Part shown: positions 59,276 through 64,000 of the stretch, piece by piece | Numbering within the stretch: position 1 is the stretch's first letter | Layout: every line of letters begins with the position of its first letter | DNA from: Anodontia alba | Lineage: Eukaryota > Mollusca > Bivalvia > Lucinida > Lucinidae | Reading direction: 5' to 3' | NCBI GenBank assembly: GCA_964016985.1 | Contig: OZ024833.1 | Coordinates: 65,891,985 to 65,955,984 of the forward strand | Length of the DNA: 64,000 bases | The notes under the pieces: generated by a model | The model's input: only the letters and a program-made list of their open reading frames with translations | Databases searched by the model: none | What the model was told of the DNA's origin: nothing | Made by a program: the position numbers and the translations under genes

Positions 59276-59482
59276 AAGACAGAAAAATAGATTAACTATG
59301 CCAAACCTTCTTTCAATCAGTTTTCGCAACTATTAACGGTCCATGTAGATTTAATTAGAATGCTAATTGGGTGTATTCACATTATGAAAACACGCCTATT
59401 CAAATATATTAAGAATTTAACTACCAAAAAATGAAACCTTTCAGATGAAAAATTATTGTAATTTTCACACTTATTCTCAGAA
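59276..59482. repeat. Right copy of the exon-flanking duplicated block
   Basis: Same order of markers as 58868-59094, about 92-94 percent alike by eye. Here it continues into a full family A MITE. Confidence 0.8.
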
Positions 59483-59656
59483 CATATATTGTGGGGACTT
59501 GTTAGAACCGCCTCGGCCAGGCGGTTTTAACGAGTATCACAATCTATTATTTGAGCAGAAATAAGAAAATAAATGTATAACCCTGTAAACCCCAGTTTTA
59601 CTGTATAAAAGTGGGGTTTAAGGGGGTCAAAACTATATAGGCGTGTTTTCGTGATG
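59380..59656. mobile_element. Family A hairpin MITE
   Basis: CATTATGAAAACACGCCTAT to GGCGTGTTTTCGTGATG. Core near 59480-59550 with GAACCGCCTCGGCCAGGCGG. Confidence 0.85.
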
Positions 59657-59659
59657 AAG

Positions 59660-59800
59660 AAATCAATACTCATATTTTTCTTATTTCTTCACAGAAAGGT
59701 GTTTTGTGGGTACTCGTTAGAAGCACCTTGCTTCTAACGAGTACCCGGGCCAAATCACATTTTGGTGGAGAAATAAGGAAAGTAATAACTGTTTTCTGTG
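59660..59800. mobile_element. Family J hairpin element
   Basis: TGTGGGTACTCGTTAGAAGC / GCTTCTAACGAGTACCCG arms around ACCTT. Outer arms CTTATTTCTTCACAG-type. Confidence 0.7.
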
Positions 59801-60026
59801 TACTCCTCTAGTCGAATACTAAAAAGAGCTGTACTATAGCATATCTTCATTCAGACAAACTTTATTCAGAAAAAAAATATTCATAGTTTTCAATTCTCTT
59901 TACCGAAATATATTATGTTGTTGGTACTCATTACTCCTCATCAGCACTTACATATGCTCAGACACGAAACAGCAAGGATGAGAAATACGTTGAGCGACTG
60001 ATTTTTATTGTTTTCTTTTTTTCTTG

Positions 60027-60057
<31 letters not shown>

Positions 60058-60079
60058 TTCAACCCTTCTGTAGCTTTGT

Positions 60080-62330
60080 GTTGTCTTGCTATGGGTGTAT
60101 GGTTAAAGAGATGTTCGTTTTAGCCTTCTTCTGGACCTGGTTTGGATGAAGGCATAAGTTCATTTTAGCCTTCTGCTGGAACTGAGTATGGGTGTTTGGT
60201 TGACGAAATAAGTTTATTTTAGCCTTCTATTTGACCCAGTGTATGGGTGTCTGGTTGAAGAGATAAGTTCATTTTTAGTCTTCCGCTGGACCGGAGTATG
60301 GGTATTTGGTTGGAGAGAAAGTAATTTTAGCCTTCTGCTGGACCTGAGTATGGGTGTATGGTTGAAGAGATAAGTTCACTGAAGTCTTCTACTGGACCTA
60401 TGTATGGGTGTTTTGTTGAAGAGGTAAGTTCAGTTTAGCCTTCTGCTGGACCTGAGTATGGGTGTTTGGTTGAAGAGATAAGTTCATTTAAGTCTTCTAC
60501 AAGACCTATGTATGGGTGTTTGGCTGAAGACACAAGTTCATTTAAGTCTTCTACTAGACCTATGTATAGGTGTTTGGTTGAAGAGATAAGATCATTTTAG
60601 CCTTCTGCTGGGCCTGAGTATGGGTGTTTGGTGAAGAGATAAGTTCATTTATGTCTTCCACTGGACCTATGTATGGGTGTTTGGTTGGAGAGGTAAGTTC
60701 ATTTTAGCCTTCTACTTGACCTGTGTATGGGTGTTTTTTGATTGAAGAGGTAAGTTCATTTTTAGTCTTCTGCTGGACCTGAGTATGGGTGTTTGGTTGA
60801 AGAGAGAAGTTAATTTGAGTCTTCTGCTGGACCTGAGTATGGGTGTTTTGTTGAAGAGAGAAGTTAATTTGGGTCTTCTGCTGGACCTGAGTATGGGTGT
60901 TTGGTTGAAGAGAGAAGTTAATTTGAGTCTTCTGCTGGACCTGAGTATGGGTGTTTGGTTGAAGAGAGAAGTTAATTTGAGTCTTCAGCTGGACCTGAGT
61001 ATGGGTGTTTGGTTGAAGAGAGAAGTTCATTTTAACCTTCTGCCTGACCTGAGTATGAGTGTTTGGTTGAAGAGAGAAGTTCATTTTAACCTTCTGCTGG
61101 ACCTGAGTGTTTTGTTGAAGAGAGAAGTTAATTTGAGTCTTCTGCTGGACCTGAGTATGGGTGTTTTGTAGAAGAGAGAAGTTCATTTTAACCTTCTGCT
61201 GGACCAGAGCATGGGGGTTTGGTTGAAAAAAAAAAACAGTATAACCTCAATGGCTCGAACCCGGATGGCTCGTTTACCCTGGGTGATAGGAACTCTTGTT
61301 TTTAGTCCTTACAAAATCCTTCCAATAGCTCAAGAAAACATATATTTAGGGATTTTTTTATAATTTTATCATGGAATTGTATGTTGTGTGTACTTATTAG
61401 AATCGCCTCATCGAGGCAATTTTAATGAGTACACTCAACATACAATCATTGTGTAGAAAATCGAAAAGATTTCCCTAAATTATCGCCATTTGCTTCCTGA
61501 ACTGGTGCCATGATTAACCCTCAGTGGCTCGAACTACCCATGTCTCGAACGAATTTCCATTGTCCCAAAGATGTTCGAGCCATTGAAGTTCGACTGTAAA
61601 TTCATTTTAGCCTTCTTCTTGACCTGTTTATGGATATTTGGTAGAAGAGTTCATTTTTAGTCTTCTGCTAGACCTGAGTATGGGTGTTTGGTTGAAGTGG
61701 TAAGTTCATTTTAGCCTTCTGCTGGACCTAAGTATGGGTGTTTTGTTCAAGAGATAAGGTCATTTAAGCCTGCTGGACCTGTGTATTGGTGCTTGGTTGA
61801 AAAGATAAATTCATTTGCCTTCTACGGGACCTGTGTATGGATGTTTGGTTGAAGAGACAAGTTCATGTTTAGCCTTCTGCTTGATGTTTGACTAATAAGT
61901 TCAATTTTGTCGTCTGCTGGAACAGGGTATTGGCATTTGGTTGAAGAGGTAAGTTCATTTTCAGTCTTCTGCTGGACCTGAGTATGGCTAGTTGGTGGAA
62001 GAGATATGTTCAGTTTAGCCTTCTACTGGACCTGCGTATGGGTGTTCGGTTGAAAAGATAACTTCATTTTTAGCCTTCTGATGGACCTGTGTACGGGTGT
62101 TTGGTTGAAGAGATAAGTTTATTTTTAGCCTAATGCTGGACCTGTGTGTGCTGGACCTGTGTATCGGTATTTGGTTGAAGAGAAGTTCATGTTTAGCTTT
62201 CTACTGGACTTGTATATGGGTGTTTGTTTGAAGAGATAATTTTAGCCTTCTGCTGGACCTGTGTATAGGTGTTTGATTGAAACGATAAGTTCATTTTTAA
62301 TCTTTTGCTAGGTCTAAGGAATTTCAACTC
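60080..62330. repeat. Minisatellite, 54-60-bp unit, about 35 copies
   Basis: Unit: GGACCTGAGTATGGGTGTTT + GGTTGAAGAGATAAGTTCAT + TTTAGCCTTCTGCT with variants. From 60785 to 61180 the unit is a uniform 54 bp (18 codons). A poly(T) tract at 60030-60051 precedes it. A family B MITE (61237-61596) interrupts it. Open frames here are repeat by-products. Confidence 0.9.
61237..61596. mobile_element. pogo/Tc1-like MITE (family B) inside the minisatellite
   Basis: CAGTATAACCTCAATGGCTC and CAGTCGAACTTCAATGGCTC as TIRs. TA at the right; the left side is in an A-run. Core GAATCGCCTCATCGAGGCAA at 61400-61425. Confidence 0.85.
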
Positions 62331-62362
62331 ATTTATGCCTATCATCATATAAAAGTGGTATA

Positions 62363-62420
62363 AGCAAACAGTGTAGACCCAGATCAGATGCCAAAGTGGC
62401 ATCTGATCAAGGTCTACACT
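62363..62420. mobile_element. Family H foldback element
   Basis: GCAAACAGTGTAGACCCAGA ... GATGCCAAAGTGGCATC centre ... mirrored arm ending in a T-run. Confidence 0.8.
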
Positions 62421-62768
62421 TTTTTTTTTGCTTTTATGACAAAAGTTCCTTTGAAACATGGTAACAATAAAAACTAACCAGACACTTCTTTTATTGAAAT
62501 GAAGGTGTCCAAAGAATTAAAGTAGAAGAGTGCACTCGGCATAAATGGGTTTCGAAGATGAGTTGGTTGTTTAGGCTTCTGCTTGGCTAGAGCGTGGTCT
62601 ATTTAGAAAATGGTCAAGACAAATTAGCTGAGTTTTAGATCACTGCTGGGCCAGGGTCTGTTTATGCCAGAACTCCAATAACTACTGGACTAAACCCTTA
62701 AATTGGTAATCACAGCTCCCGCAGACAACGTTTTATTATTATTATTGGTTATTTTATTTATTTATTCA

Positions 62769-62769
<1 letters not shown>

Positions 62770-62817
<48 letters not shown>
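62770..62817. repeat. (GT)n microsatellite
   Basis: About 23 GT units. An A/AAC-rich stretch follows at 62850-62970. Confidence 0.97.
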
Positions 62818-62819
<2 letters not shown>

Positions 62820-62979
62820 CAGATAAAATAAGACATGACATTTCATCATTTTCCTCTTAAAAAAACAATAAAAAAACATTAAACAAACAAATAATAAATA
62901 AATAACACAAAAAAAAACAACAACAAACAAACAAAAAACAAAGACAACAATAAAAAAAGCAATAACAAATCAAAGCGCT

Positions 62980-64000
62980 GAGAGTGCTGATTGGAGCGGT
63001 TGCCTGAAATTAAACAGGCCTCTAGAACTGATTAGGATTCATGTGGAAATCTAAAAAAAAGTTACACATATACAGAACCAAACAGCCCCCTTTTCCGTGT
63101 TTATGACCACGACTTACGCCACACTTTCTCAGAGATGATTCTAGTGCGTGCGATCGCGGGATTTGTGCCGATCTCTGGTAGCCTCGCAGGGTTTTATAGA
63201 CTGAATGAGGTAGTGCTCCCACAAAAAATGAAGATTCCAGCAATATAAAATGCGTGCTGCACGATTTTCACTTTTACTGGACCTAAAATATTATGGGAGT
63301 TGTTTCTTTCTTTTTTTCTCCCACATGAAAGCAAGGTATTGAATCTACTGATAAAAATTCCACGGTATCAGTGGATGGATCAGTCAATCGTAACTTATTA
63401 ATGTGTGTTACTAAAAGTCTATCCAAGTGAACAACTCAAACACAACCACAAGACAGCAGCATTTGCACCAAGACATGTTTGTGTTTTGGCGCTTGTTTCT
63501 GAGCACACTTTTTTTTCATTATTATGTTGGTAGGAAATCTCATTCATAGTCTTTAATTATATGATTCTGATAATAATCGTAGAAAATAAGTATCTTAAGG
63601 ACTATTCTGTTATTGTTTGCATGTCCAGAAGCAGACCTTAGGCGAATAATTGTGACGGTACGAAATGCGCTGCCGTGATATGTCCCGCCCACATTACCGA
63701 GAGATCAAATTAGTCAATACATGATGAACTAGCCTCTTAAAACTGTAAACTATGTTTTCTTATCTTATCACTATGCATATCTTATGTAACACAACTGATT
63801 AACTTCTGCAGCAACGAAACCAATACTGCATCTTTTATTATCTATACGAACTGTGCAAAACTTTATTTCTTGACCAATTTCGACGATTGAAAAACGACAG
63901 TCTATTAACGTTTTCCCCTCTTTCTACCTATAACATGCAAACTGACTTTAAATGTGAAAAAAGAAAGACTAAATATCTACTGTGATGTCGTGGCAGAAAG
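62980..64000. other. Intron (probable) without recognised feature
   Basis: Searched on both strands for the upstream ABCB exon with GWFD...GELNTRL and for TM1-TM2 text; none seen. No repeat of the named families. Confidence 0.5.

Noticed and set aside
60704..61186. 160-codon minus frame with QQKTQINFSLQ repeats as a gene
   Set aside because: Pure translation of the 54-bp minisatellite; no start context, splice sites or homologous pattern.
59269..64000. Upstream ABCB exons (TM1-TM2, GWFD motif)
   Set aside because: Looked for on the minus strand and not found; the next exon must be beyond the right edge.

Overview
This is metazoan nuclear DNA, most probably from a marine bivalve mollusc. The metazoan call rests on GT-AG introns, a split ABC transporter gene and intron-resident tRNA-derived SINEs. 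The bivalve call is inference from the dispersed repeats: tandem-repeat-cored Helitron-like elements that open with GAGGACCATGATGGTC and close with CAGGTGAGC, and many hairpin MITEs. No bacterial or organellar features are seen.

One protein-coding gene fills the window on the minus strand: an ABCB1-type full transporter (P-glycoprotein / multidrug resistance protein). Twenty exons were placed by reading the splice sites. From 5' to 3' on the minus strand they are 59097-59268, 58221-58345, 50309-50486, 45887-46000, 42785-42895, 40563-40688, 37913-38116, 36686-36856, 34859-35020, 29622-29640, 26552-26688, 24383-24538, 23415-23519, 21154-21231, 17679-17762, 15645-15848, 10076-10317, 8213-8375, 5439-5636 and 559-765. 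All have AG/GT boundaries and compatible phases. They join into 2,956 nt (985 codons) with no stop, running from TM3 of the first membrane domain to the Q-loop of the second nucleotide-binding domain. The N-terminal part (TM1-TM2) lies beyond the right edge. The NBD2 signature, Walker B and H-loop exons lie beyond the left edge.

The other 95 percent is intron packed with mobile DNA. There are at least ten hairpin/MITE families, several present five to fourteen times. There are long tandem arrays (54 to about 300 bp units), many ending in an ACGGACGGAC module on the plus strand. There are also tRNA-derived SINEs, a 3' LINE fragment with RT-type coding sequence, and a six-copy repeat carrying a conserved basic reading frame. 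Nested insertions are common: a repeat inside a tRNA-SINE at 42042, a hairpin MITE inside a Helitron-like element at 6874, and a MITE inside a minisatellite at 61237.

The most interesting observations are: (1) one palindromic core shared by MITE families with different termini; (2) a 19-nt microexon and a decayed duplicate of the linker exon, cut by a SINE, in the ABCB linker region; (3) two perfect hairpins with 40-43 nt arms; and (4) a one-sided orientation of the tandem arrays relative to the host gene. Repeat family letters (A-K) are local names. Array periods and repeat edges were judged by eye.
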